From contig NZ_VFNH01000002.1 in NCBI RefSeq assembly GCF_006715485.1, forward strand, positions 62,001 to 126,000: a DNA stretch of 64,000 bases, written 5' to 3'. A model generated the notes under the pieces. It made no database searches. It worked only from the letters and a program-made list of their open reading frames with translations, and was not told the DNA's origin. The stretch comes from Herbaspirillum sp. SJZ107. Its GTDB lineage: Bacteria > Pseudomonadota > Gammaproteobacteria > Burkholderiales > Burkholderiaceae_D. Made by a program: the position numbers and the translations under genes. Shown here piece by piece: positions 17,070 to 24,777 of this stretch (position 1 is the stretch's first letter; each line of letters starts with the position of its first letter).

Positions 17070-18068
17070 ATGAGCGCAGCGTCTTTCAATACGCTGCCGG
17101 AAGCGGTCCGGGCGCTGGCCCGGGCCGATTTCGGCGAGGTGGCGGCACGCTTTCAGCAAGCCGGTTTCAGGGTCGGGCTGCCCGCCAAGGGTATCCTGAG
17201 CGTGAAATCGGCGGTCCTCGATCCCACGCGCCCAAGCGTGCTGCTGTCGGTCGGCGTGCACGGCGACGAGACCGGGCCGATCGAAATGGCCGCGCACGCG
17301 CTCAATGCCCTGTCGCGCACGCCGGACGCGCTGGCGGTGGACCTGATGCTGTGCGTCGGCAGCATCGACGCCATCGCGGTCGGCAAGCGTTTCATCGACG
17401 CCGACCTGAATCGCATGTTCCGCCTGCAGCGCGGCGACCTGGCCGGCACTTTCGAAGCCGGGCGCGCCGACACCATCATCGCCGCCACCCGCGACTTTTT
17501 CGAGGGTACCGGGCCGCGCCGCTGGCACCTCGACCTGCACACCGCGATCCGCGGCTCGCGCTACCCGAAGTTCGCGATCGTGCCGCAGCTGATCGCGGAA
17601 GAAGCGCGGACCGAACTGATTGCCTGGCTCGGCCTGGCCGGTATCGAGGCCGTCATCATGAATCCCGCATCGGCCGGCACCTACAGCTACTGGAGCGCCG
17701 AGCAGCACGGCGCCGCCGCCAGCACGGTGGAGCTGGGGCGCATCGGCACGCTGGGGCAGAACGACCTGTCGCAGTTCAGTGAAGCCGCCGATGCACTGGC
17801 CGGATTGCTGCGCGGGGTGCCGCAATCCGGTGGAAAGGCGCCGCTGGTGTTCGACACCGCGCAGTCGATCACCAAGCTGTCCGACAATTTCAGGATGAGC
17901 TTCGGGCGCGAGACCGAGAATTTCACGCCCCTGAAAAAGGGCGATGTCATCGCCACCGATGGCGATACCGTGTACACGGTGCAGCACGACGAGGAGTGCG
18001 TGGTGTTTCCCAACCCGGACGTGCGGGTCGGTTTGCGGGCCGGGATCATGGTGGTTCGGGTCAAGTAG
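17070..18068 (+). CDS. aruE: Succinylglutamate desuccinylase
   Basis: Encodes 332 residues of the AstE/aspartoacylase zinc-carboxypeptidase family. Visible metal and catalytic motifs are VGVHGDETGPIE (zinc-binding His and Glu, near residue 64), DLNRMFR (near residue 115), HLDLHTAIRGS (zinc His near 150) and STVELGRIG (catalytic Glu near 215). It releases glutamate and succinate from N-succinylglutamate, the last step of the pathway. The start lies 3 bp after the gdhB stop, so the two are co-transcribed. Confidence 0.94.
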   Translation: MSAASFNTLPEAVRALARADFGEVAARFQQAGFRVGLPAKGILSVKSAVLDPTRPSVLLSVGVHGDETGPIEMAAHALNALSRTPDALAVDLMLCVGSIDAIAVGKRFIDADLNRMFRLQRGDLAGTFEAGRADTIIAATRDFFEGTGPRRWHLDLHTAIRGSRYPKFAIVPQLIAEEARTELIAWLGLAGIEAVIMNPASAGTYSYWSAEQHGAAASTVELGRIGTLGQNDLSQFSEAADALAGLLRGVPQSGGKAPLVFDTAQSITKLSDNFRMSFGRETENFTPLKKGDVIATDGDTVYTVQHDEECVVFPNPDVRVGLRAGIMVVRVK

Positions 18069-18131
18069 AAAGCACGTTTCAATCGTGCGCGCTAGACTGG
18101 CTCTCTTTGAACCCCAGGGGAGCGTCTACCC

Positions 18132-19247
18132 ATGAGCAAACTGTTTTCTCCGATCAAGATTGGCCAGCTCGAACTGGCCAACCGCATCGCCATCGCGCCG
18201 ATGTGCCAATATTCCGCCGAAGACGGCCTGCCGACCGACTGGCACATGATCCACCTCGGCCATCTGGCGCTGTCCGGCGCCGCGGTCATGATCCTGGAGG
18301 CGACCTCGGTCACGCCGGAAGGGCGCATCACCTACGGCGACCTCGGGCTGTGGTCCGACGACCACGCCGCCGCGCTGGAGCCGATCGTCAACGCGATCCG
18401 CAAGCATTCTCCGATCAAGGTCGGCATCCAGCTGAGCCACGCCGGCCGCAAGGCGTCCAGCGAAGTGCCGTGGCTGGGCGGCGCCAACATCCCGGCGGAC
18501 CACGCCAACGGCTGGCAGACCCTGGCGCCCTCCGCCGTCCCGCATGCCGACGGCGAAACCGTGCCCGAGGCGCTCGACGCCGCCGGCCTGCAGCGCATCA
18601 AGGACAGCTTTGCCGCCGCGGCACGCCGCGCCGATGCGCTCGGCCTGGACGCGATCGAGATCCACGGTGCCCACGGCTACCTGCTGCACCAGTTCCTGTC
18701 GCCGCTGTCGAACCGGCGCACCGACGAATACGGCGGTTCGCTCGAAAACCGCATCCGCTTCCCGCTCGAGGTGTTCGAAGCGATCCGCGCGGCGGTGTCG
18801 CCGGAGATGGTGGTCGGCATGCGCATCTCGGCCAGCGACTGGGTCGAAGGCGGCTGGGACGTGGAGCAGAGCGTCGTGCTGGCCGAGGCACTGGAAAAGC
18901 TGGGCTGCCAGTTCATCCACGTGTCGAGCGGGGGACTCTCTCCGCAGCAGAAGATTCCGGTCGGTCCCGGCTACCAGATCGAATTCGCGGCACGCATCAA
19001 GCAGGCCACCGCCATGCCGACCGTCGGCGTGGGCCTGATCACCGAAGCCAAGCAGGCCGAGACCATCATCCAGACCGGCCAGGCCGACATGGTGGCGCTG
19101 GCGCGCGCCATGCTGTACGACCCGCGCTGGCCGTGGCATGCGGCGGCCGAACTGGGCGCGTCGGTGGCGGCGCCGCCGCAGTACTGGCGCTCGCAGCCGC
19201 ACGAGTTCAAGAACCTGTTCGGCGATACGCGACTCGGCCAGCGTTAA
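18132..19247 (+). CDS. NADH:flavin oxidoreductase, Old Yellow Enzyme (YqjM-like)
   Basis: Encodes 371 residues of an FMN-dependent TIM-barrel ene-reductase. Class features: PMCQYSAEDG with the redox-active Cys near residue 26, QLSHAGRKAS near residue 100, IHGAHGYLLHQFLSPLSN with the substrate-binding His pair near residue 178, and RRTDEYGGSLENR. YqjM/XenA-type enzymes reduce activated C=C bonds and nitro compounds with NAD(P)H. The gene is 63 bp after aruE with its own AGGGGAGC ribosome site. It is either the last gene of that unit or separate. A second paralogue is at 24778-25878. Confidence 0.92.
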   Translation: MSKLFSPIKIGQLELANRIAIAPMCQYSAEDGLPTDWHMIHLGHLALSGAAVMILEATSVTPEGRITYGDLGLWSDDHAAALEPIVNAIRKHSPIKVGIQLSHAGRKASSEVPWLGGANIPADHANGWQTLAPSAVPHADGETVPEALDAAGLQRIKDSFAAAARRADALGLDAIEIHGAHGYLLHQFLSPLSNRRTDEYGGSLENRIRFPLEVFEAIRAAVSPEMVVGMRISASDWVEGGWDVEQSVVLAEALEKLGCQFIHVSSGGLSPQQKIPVGPGYQIEFAARIKQATAMPTVGVGLITEAKQAETIIQTGQADMVALARAMLYDPRWPWHAAAELGASVAAPPQYWRSQPHEFKNLFGDTRLGQR

Positions 19248-19293
19248 TCACGGTTCGGTGAATTGAACAGCGGGTTCGGTAACGGTCGCCAGC

Positions 19294-20502
19294 CTAGAGC
19301 AGGTGATCCAGCAGCTCCGGCCCGAACACCTCGCGATGCAGGCGCGCCACCGGCACGCCGGCATTGATCAGCGCCAGCCACTGCGCCTGCATGAACTTGT
19401 GCGGGCCGCACAGGTAGACGTCGGCCTCCTCGTGCGGCCAGGCCGGCAGCCGCGCCACGTCCATGCGGCCTTCGACCGCCTCCGCCGCGCCCTGCACGTC
19501 CTCATAAAAATTCAGCACCGACAGATTCGGCATCGCCACCTTCAGCGCAGCGACTTCCGCGCCCAGCGCGTGGGAGCCGGGATCGCGCGCCGCATGCGCG
19601 AAGATCACGCGCCGCTGCGGATTCACCTCGGCGATCCGCTTGAGTGCCGACACCATCGGCGTGATGCCGACGCCGGCCGACAGCAGCACGACCGGCTGGC
19701 CGCCTTCCGTGTCCGGCGTGAACTCGCCGAAGGGGTGGGACACCTGCAGGATGGTCCCCGCCTGCACGTTGGCGTGCAGCCAGTTCGAGATCTCGCCGGC
19801 CGGCGTGGCGACGCCCGGCGTGTCGGTGAGGGCATCCTCGCGCTTCACCGAGATCCGGTAGCTGCCGACACCGGGACGATCCGACAGGCTGTACTGGCGC
19901 AGCTGGCGGCGGCCATCCGCGAAATCGACCGCGACGCTGACGTACTGGCCCGGCTTGAAATCCGCCAGCGGCTTGCCGTCCGCCGGTTCGAACCGGATCG
20001 ACAGCACGTTGGCGCTTTCGCGCACGACCTCCGTCACGCGCATCGGGCGGGTCGCGCCCGGTTCGATGCCGGCGCTGCTGTACAGCTCCGCTTCGGCGGC
20101 GATCAGCAGCCTGGCCAGCGAGGTATAGGCTTCCTTCCAGGCGTCCAGCAGGGCAGGGGTGGCGGCGTCGCCGAGCGTGGCGGCGATCGCTTCCAGCAGG
20201 TGCTTGCCGACGATCGGGTAGTGCTCGGCGCGGATGCCGACCGAGACGTGCTTGTGCACGATGCGCTGGACCACGGGACCCAGGGCTTCCGGCGAGCCGA
20301 TGTTGGCCGCATACGCGAACACCGCCGACGCCAGCGATTGCTGCTGCGCCCCGCGCGCCTGGTTGCCCATGTTGAAGATGCGGGTCAGTTCGGGGTGCGC
20401 GCCCAGCATGTTCGCGTAGAACAGGCTGGTGATCGCCAGGCCGTGCTCGCGCAGGACCGGGATGCTGGCGTCGATATAGGGACGGGAAGCTTCGGAGATC
20501 AT
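19294..20502 (-). CDS. hmp: Nitric oxide dioxygenase (flavohaemoglobin)
   Basis: Encodes 402 residues. A globin domain occupies about 1-140 (IVHKHVSVGIRAEHYPIVG with the proximal haem His). An FAD-binding ferredoxin-reductase domain follows (about 150-260, RQYSLSDRPG). A NAD-binding domain ends the protein (about 265-400, VVLLSAGVGITPMVSALK and YLCGPHKFM). It converts NO and O2 to nitrate using NAD(P)H. It is transcribed from an NsrR-type operator immediately upstream, next to nsrR itself, the classical NO-detoxification pair. Confidence 0.96.
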   Translation of the reverse strand: MISEASRPYIDASIPVLREHGLAITSLFYANMLGAHPELTRIFNMGNQARGAQQQSLASAVFAYAANIGSPEALGPVVQRIVHKHVSVGIRAEHYPIVGKHLLEAIAATLGDAATPALLDAWKEAYTSLARLLIAAEAELYSSAGIEPGATRPMRVTEVVRESANVLSIRFEPADGKPLADFKPGQYVSVAVDFADGRRQLRQYSLSDRPGVGSYRISVKREDALTDTPGVATPAGEISNWLHANVQAGTILQVSHPFGEFTPDTEGGQPVVLLSAGVGITPMVSALKRIAEVNPQRRVIFAHAARDPGSHALGAEVAALKVAMPNLSVLNFYEDVQGAAEAVEGRMDVARLPAWPHEEADVYLCGPHKFMQAQWLALINAGVPVARLHREVFGPELLDHLL

Positions 20503-20513
20503 GGTCTATCCTT

Positions 20514-20536
20514 AATATGCATTTGAAATGCATCTT
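20514..20536. promoter_or_regulatory. NsrR operator in front of hmp
   Basis: Read on the minus strand, AAGATGCATTT-C-AAATGCATATT is an 11-1-11 palindrome that matches the NsrR consensus (AAGATGYATTT half-sites) at nearly every base. It ends 12 bp from the hmp start codon and overlaps the AAGGA ribosome site, so a bound repressor would block the promoter or early elongation. Confidence 0.85.
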
Positions 20537-20544
20537 TAAAGTTC

Positions 20545-20568
20545 AAAAAAACGCCCGCACGGCGAGCG
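20545..20568 (-). terminator. Rho-independent terminator of nsrR
   Basis: On the minus strand, CGCTCGC and GCGGGCG form a 7-bp stem (one G-T pair) around a CGT loop, followed by seven T. It lies between the nsrR stop and the hmp promoter, so hmp has its own start. Confidence 0.7.
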
Positions 20569-20589
20569 CTTACTTTCGAGCAACCTGGC

Positions 20590-21081
20590 TCAGCCAGGGG
20601 CCGCCGGGGGCGTGCCATCGTTTCCAGCCCAGAACATGCGGTGCATCCTGATCACCTGCTCGCCGGTCGAGCCGGACGTGACCTGGGACAGCGTGTAGCG
20701 GTCCATCGCTTCGTAGAAGGCGCGCATGCCGGCGCGCAGCATGCCGCGCAGCTGGCAATCCATCTTCAGCGCGCAATCCGTGCCTTCGCAGTCGGCCAGG
20801 TCGTTCTCGTCGCCTTCCAGCCTGCGCAGCACCTGGCCGATGGTCAGCGTGTCCGGGTCGGCCGCCAGGCGCAGGCCGCCGTTGCGTCCACGCGTCGATT
20901 TGACCCAGCCGATCTTTGCCAGCTCGGCAACCACTTTCACGAGGTGGTTGTGCGGGATGGCAAACTGGGTCGCGATCTCGGCCACCGTCACCGGCTGGGT
21001 GCGGGCAATGGCGGCGTCTTCCGCGCGCTCCAGGTAGACCAGCACGCGCAAGCCAATATCGGAAAATCGTGTCAGGCGCAT
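20590..21081 (-). CDS. nsrR: Rrf2-family nitric-oxide-sensing repressor
   Basis: Encodes 163 residues with the N-terminal winged helix MRLTRFSDIGLRVLVYLE and the recognition region FAIPHNHLVKVVAELAKIGW. The iron-sulfur ligand triad C-x4-C-x5-C (CEGTDC then ALKMDC, near residues 97-108) has exactly the spacing of known NsrR proteins. NO damages the cluster and releases the repressor from DNA. It lies next to hmp, whose operator carries the NsrR consensus. A second, weaker palindrome precedes nsrR itself and suggests autoregulation. Confidence 0.94.
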   Translation of the reverse strand: MRLTRFSDIGLRVLVYLERAEDAAIARTQPVTVAEIATQFAIPHNHLVKVVAELAKIGWVKSTRGRNGGLRLAADPDTLTIGQVLRRLEGDENDLADCEGTDCALKMDCQLRGMLRAGMRAFYEAMDRYTLSQVTSGSTGEQVIRMHRMFWAGNDGTPPAAPG

Positions 21082-21118
21082 CGTGATGGGCTCGTTGGAA
21101 ACGGTTTGATTCTACCTA

Positions 21119-21141
21119 AACCTGCATTACAAATGCACATT
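21119..21141. promoter_or_regulatory. Second NsrR-like operator, upstream of nsrR
   Basis: Plus-strand AACCTGCATTA-C-AAATGCACATT keeps the TGCATTA/AAATGCA core with the 11-1-11 geometry of the hmp site, but has mismatches in the outer bases. It lies about 40 bp upstream of the nsrR start and may also serve the divergent permease gene. Confidence 0.6.
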
Positions 21142-21195
21142 TGCCGAAACTATTTTTTTCTTGCATCGCAGATAGCCATATAATCGCGACTTTGC

Positions 21196-21213
21196 GTTGA
21201 CGTGCACGTCAAC
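21196..21213. promoter_or_regulatory. 18-bp perfect palindrome in the permease leader
   Basis: GTTGACGTGCACGTCAAC is its own reverse complement over all 18 bases. It lies 12 bp downstream of a TATAAT-like box (21179-21184) and 36 bp before the GTG start, the place for a repressor operator. The TTGACGT-N2-ACGTCAA form resembles sites of MerR-family LiuR/FadP regulators of branched-chain amino-acid and fatty-acid catabolism, but the regulator is not identified here. Confidence 0.55.
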
Positions 21214-21249
21214 TTGTCTAGATATATTAGTGCGACCAGAGGACACGCC

Positions 21250-22740
21250 GTGAAGCAGACATTGGCCCAGAAGCTGTTACGAACCAAATCAGCCGAACGG
21301 GCGGCCGACGGCGCCCCTGGCCATGGTGGCGGTCTGGGCCGCAGCCTGGGCCTGTTCCCGCTGACCATGATCGGCGTCGGCGCCACCATCGGCACCGGTA
21401 TTTTCTTCACGATGGTCGAGGCGGTGCCGAAAGCCGGCCCGGCGGTTATCCTGTCCTTCCTGTTTGCGGCGATCACGGCCGGCCTGACCGCGCTGTGCTA
21501 CGCCGAACTGGCCAACCGCGTGCCGGCCTCCGGCTCGTCCTACTCGTTCGCCTACGCCACGGTCGGCGAGTTCGCCGCCTTCGTGGTGGCGGCCTGCCTG
21601 TTGCTCGAGTACGGGCTCGCGGCCAGCGCGACCGCCATCGGCTGGTCCGATTACCTGAACAACTTCCTGCACAATGCGATCGGCTGGGATATCCCGGAGA
21701 TGCTGCGTTCGCCGATGATCGTCTCCGGCAAGAACGGCATGGAATTCCACGCCGGCCATATCAACCTGCCGCCCATCCTGCTGGTGCTGCTGTGCTGCAC
21801 ACTGCTCGTGCGCGGCACCAAGGAATCGGCGACCACGAACGCGATCATGGTCGTGATCAAGCTGGCGATTCTGGTGTTCTTCGCGGCGATCGCGCTGACC
21901 GGCTTCGACATCAACAACTTCCACCCGTTCTACGCGGCCGCGGACAAACACGGTCCTGGCGGCATGGCCGGCGTCGCGGCGGCGGCGGGCACCGTGTTCT
22001 TCTCCTTCATCGGCATCGATACCATCGCCACCGCCGGCGAGGAAACCCGCAACCCGACGCGCGACGTCCCGCTCGGCATCCTGGCGGCGCTGATCGTCGT
22101 CACCGTGTTCTACATGCTGGTGGCGGTGGCCGCGATGGGCGCCCAGCCGGCCCACCTGTTCGCCGGCCAGGAAGCGGGTCTCGCCGTGATCCTGCAGAAC
22201 GTGACCGGTAAAGCCTGGCCGGCGCTGGTGCTGTCGGGCGGCGCCGTGATTTCGGTGTTCTCGGTGACCCTGGTGACGATCTACGGCCAGACGCGCATCC
22301 TGTACGCGATCGCCAAGGATGGCCTGATTCCGAAGACCTTCCAGACCGTGAACCCGCGCACCCAGTCGCCGGTGTCGAACACGCTGATCGTGTGCCTGGT
22401 CGTCGGCGTCGTCGCCGGCCTGGTCGACGCCACCTTCCTGTGGGACATGGTGAGCATGGGCACGCTGGTCGCCTTCATGGTGGTGTCGATCGCTGTGCCG
22501 GTGATCCGCCACAAGCAGGGCGAAACCGGCCGCAAGGGGTTTCGCGTGCCTTTCGGTCCCTACCTGGTGCCGGGCCTGTCGATTGCAGCCTGCCTGTATC
22601 TGGTGCTGAACCTGTCGGGTGTGACCTATACCGTATTCGGCATCTGGATGACGATCGCGATCCTGACCTATTTCGCCTACGGCATCCGCAACAGCCGCAT
22701 GAACCGCAGCACTGCCTCCCAGGGCGAGCTGACGCATTGA
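21250..22740 (+). CDS. APC-superfamily amino acid permease
   Basis: Encodes 496 residues from a GTG at 21250, chosen because AGAGGA lies 6 nt upstream. An ATG at 21202 would place the 18-bp palindrome inside the gene. About 12 hydrophobic segments are present, with the APC signature TMIGVGATIGTGIFFTMVEA in helix 1 and YAELANRVPASGSSYSFAYA in helix 3, as in cationic amino acid transporter (CAT/YfnA) types. It probably imports an amino acid with protons, and the substrate is unknown. It is divergent from nsrR and precedes the GH43 gene without obvious link. Confidence 0.9.
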   Translation: MKQTLAQKLLRTKSAERAADGAPGHGGGLGRSLGLFPLTMIGVGATIGTGIFFTMVEAVPKAGPAVILSFLFAAITAGLTALCYAELANRVPASGSSYSFAYATVGEFAAFVVAACLLLEYGLAASATAIGWSDYLNNFLHNAIGWDIPEMLRSPMIVSGKNGMEFHAGHINLPPILLVLLCCTLLVRGTKESATTNAIMVVIKLAILVFFAAIALTGFDINNFHPFYAAADKHGPGGMAGVAAAAGTVFFSFIGIDTIATAGEETRNPTRDVPLGILAALIVVTVFYMLVAVAAMGAQPAHLFAGQEAGLAVILQNVTGKAWPALVLSGGAVISVFSVTLVTIYGQTRILYAIAKDGLIPKTFQTVNPRTQSPVSNTLIVCLVVGVVAGLVDATFLWDMVSMGTLVAFMVVSIAVPVIRHKQGETGRKGFRVPFGPYLVPGLSIAACLYLVLNLSGVTYTVFGIWMTIAILTYFAYGIRNSRMNRSTASQGELTH

Positions 22741-22824
22741 TCAACCGGCTGAGCGATCGCCCTTGCGCTCCCTCAGCCCGATGTGCCGCTTCTATAATGC
22801 TTCCGCCATCCACATGGAGGAAGC

Positions 22825-24765
22825 ATGCCCAGCTTGTTGCAGTTCCTGACGGCGCTCGCCGTGCCCGTGCTGTGCCTGTCCGGCGGGGCCTGCGCCCAGC
22901 CCATACCATCCAGCGCCTCGACCACCGCCAAGCCGCAGGCGGCCCGTCCCAAGTGGCAGGCCGACGCCTGGCTGATGACTTCCTTCCGCGGCAGCGGCGA
23001 CGGCCTGCACCTGGCCGTCAGCGACGACGGCAAGACCTGGCGTGACCTCGACCGCATCTTCCTGAAACCCGGCCTCGGCAGCGGCTTGATGCGCGACCCG
23101 CACCTGCTGCGCGGCCCGGACGGCATCTTCCGCCTGGTCTGGACCACCGGCTGGAAGGACAAGGGCATCGGCTACGCCTCGTCCACCGACCTGGTCAACT
23201 GGTCGGAACAGAAATACCTGCCGCTGTTCGAGGACGTGCCGGGCACCCGGACCGCCTGGGCGCCGGAAACCGTGTACGACGACGCCGGCGGCCAGTACGT
23301 GATCACCTGGTCGTCCGACATCGAGGGCCGCTTCCCGCAGACGGCGTCGAGCGAGCGGATGAACCACCGCACCTATTACGTGACCACCCGCGATTTCCAG
23401 CGCTTCAGCAAGCCGCAGCTGCTGCTCGACCCCGGCTTCGACCACATCGACACCACGCTGAACAAGGTCGGCAAGCAATGGATCGCCGTGTTCAAGGAAG
23501 GCGACCGGCAGCAGCAGAAGATCTGGGGCGCGCTGCGCTGGGCCGTGGCCGACGATGTGCTGGGGCCGTACACCTTGATGCCGCAGCCGCTGGTGCAGGG
23601 CCAGCGCGCCGAAGGACCGACGCTGCTGCGCCAGGGCGACACGACCCGCCTGTTCGTCGATTTTTACTCGGCCGGCCATTACGGTGTCTACGAGACCGCC
23701 GACTGGAAGCGCTGGACCGATGTCTCGCTCGATGTGAAAGTGGTGCAGGGCCAGCGCCACGGCACCGTCCTGTGGGTGCCGCCCTGGCTGGCGAAGAATC
23801 TGGAGACGGCCCAAGCGGACGGTAAACCGGCCACGCCGCAGCCGGTGCCGCCGCCGATCCTGGAAGGCTTCACGGCCGATCCGTCGATCCGCGTATTCGG
23901 CGACACGTATTATGTGTACCCGACCTCGGACAAGCCGGACTGGCAGACCACCGACTTTTCGGTGTGGAGTTCCAGGAACCTGGTCGACTGGAAGAAGGAA
24001 AAGATGGTGCTGGACGTGGCCCACGACCTGAAGTGGGCCAATATCGAAGCCTGGGCGCCGGATGCGATCGCCCGCAACGGACAATACTATTTCTACTTTT
24101 GCGCGGGCCAGCGCATCGGCGTGGCCACGGCACGCAGCCCGCTCGGTCCGTTCAAGGATGCGCTGGGCAAGCCGCTGATCGAGAAGGGCAGCGGGGTGCA
24201 GACCAATACCATCGATCCGTATCCGTTCATCGACGACGATGGCCAGGCTTATCTTTATTACGGCAACGGAAAAATCGCGAATGTGGTCAGGCTGAAGCCC
24301 GACATGGTGACGCTGGACGGGCCGCCGGCCGGCATCCCTTTGACCCAGTTCCGCGAGGGAATCGTGGTGTTCAAGCGTGGGGGGAGGTACTACTTCATGT
24401 GGTCGATCGACGATGCCAGGAGCCCGGATTACCGGGTCGGCTGGGGTTTGGCCGATTCGCCGCTGGGGCCGGTGCGTTCGCCCGACAATCACTTCATCGT
24501 GCTGCAGAAGCACGGTGCCGCGGTGGGCACTGCCCACCACAGCGTGGTGAATGTGCCGGGCACCGACCGCTGGTACGTGGCCTACCACCGCCACGCGCTG
24601 CCGCAGGGCGGCGGCTACCAGCGCCAGACGGCGCTGGCACGGATGACCTTCGACGGCGCCGGCAACATCGAGCCGATGGACCCGCTGGCGGCGCCGTTCA
24701 AGCCGGGCGACCGCGGCGAGCCGATCGTGAACGGCCGCGCTGTCACCCCTTATGTCACCCCTTAG
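22825..24765 (+). CDS. Secreted tandem-domain family 43 glycoside hydrolase
   Basis: Encodes 646 residues with a signal peptide cleaved after about residue 25 (ending ACAQ). Two five-bladed GH43/GH32-like propellers follow. The first (about 45-320) has LMRDPHLLRGPDG, TAWAPETVYDD and RAEGPTLLRQGD. The second (about 345-640) has GFTADPSIRVFGDTYYVYPT (catalytic base Asp), NTIDPYPFIDDDGQAYLYYG (second Asp) and FREGIVVFKRGG (acid Glu). It is thus a likely arabinosidase/xylosidase acting outside the cytoplasm on plant arabinans or xylans. The first domain keeps the motif positions less canonically and could be catalytic or a binding remnant. No other xylan genes are adjacent. Confidence 0.85.
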   Translation: MPSLLQFLTALAVPVLCLSGGACAQPIPSSASTTAKPQAARPKWQADAWLMTSFRGSGDGLHLAVSDDGKTWRDLDRIFLKPGLGSGLMRDPHLLRGPDGIFRLVWTTGWKDKGIGYASSTDLVNWSEQKYLPLFEDVPGTRTAWAPETVYDDAGGQYVITWSSDIEGRFPQTASSERMNHRTYYVTTRDFQRFSKPQLLLDPGFDHIDTTLNKVGKQWIAVFKEGDRQQQKIWGALRWAVADDVLGPYTLMPQPLVQGQRAEGPTLLRQGDTTRLFVDFYSAGHYGVYETADWKRWTDVSLDVKVVQGQRHGTVLWVPPWLAKNLETAQADGKPATPQPVPPPILEGFTADPSIRVFGDTYYVYPTSDKPDWQTTDFSVWSSRNLVDWKKEKMVLDVAHDLKWANIEAWAPDAIARNGQYYFYFCAGQRIGVATARSPLGPFKDALGKPLIEKGSGVQTNTIDPYPFIDDDGQAYLYYGNGKIANVVRLKPDMVTLDGPPAGIPLTQFREGIVVFKRGGRYYFMWSIDDARSPDYRVGWGLADSPLGPVRSPDNHFIVLQKHGAAVGTAHHSVVNVPGTDRWYVAYHRHALPQGGGYQRQTALARMTFDGAGNIEPMDPLAAPFKPGDRGEPIVNGRAVTPYVTP

Positions 24766-24777
24766 GCGATCGCCGGA

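Noticed and set aside
10857..17987. Very long open frame of over 2300 codons on the minus strand
   Set aside because: It lies exactly opposite aruB, gdhB and aruE, whose protein families are certain. Its translation is rich in His, Arg, Gln and Ala without domains. It is an antisense artefact of GC-rich codon bias.
18072..18088. Small inverted repeat GCACG-N7-CGTGC after aruE
   Set aside because: The stem is five pairs and lacks a T tract, so there is no good reason to call it a terminator or operator.
21161..21184. TTGCAT with TATAAT as a promoter for the permease
   Set aside because: The spacer is only 12 bp, too short for sigma-70. The -10 may be real but this -35 is not supported.
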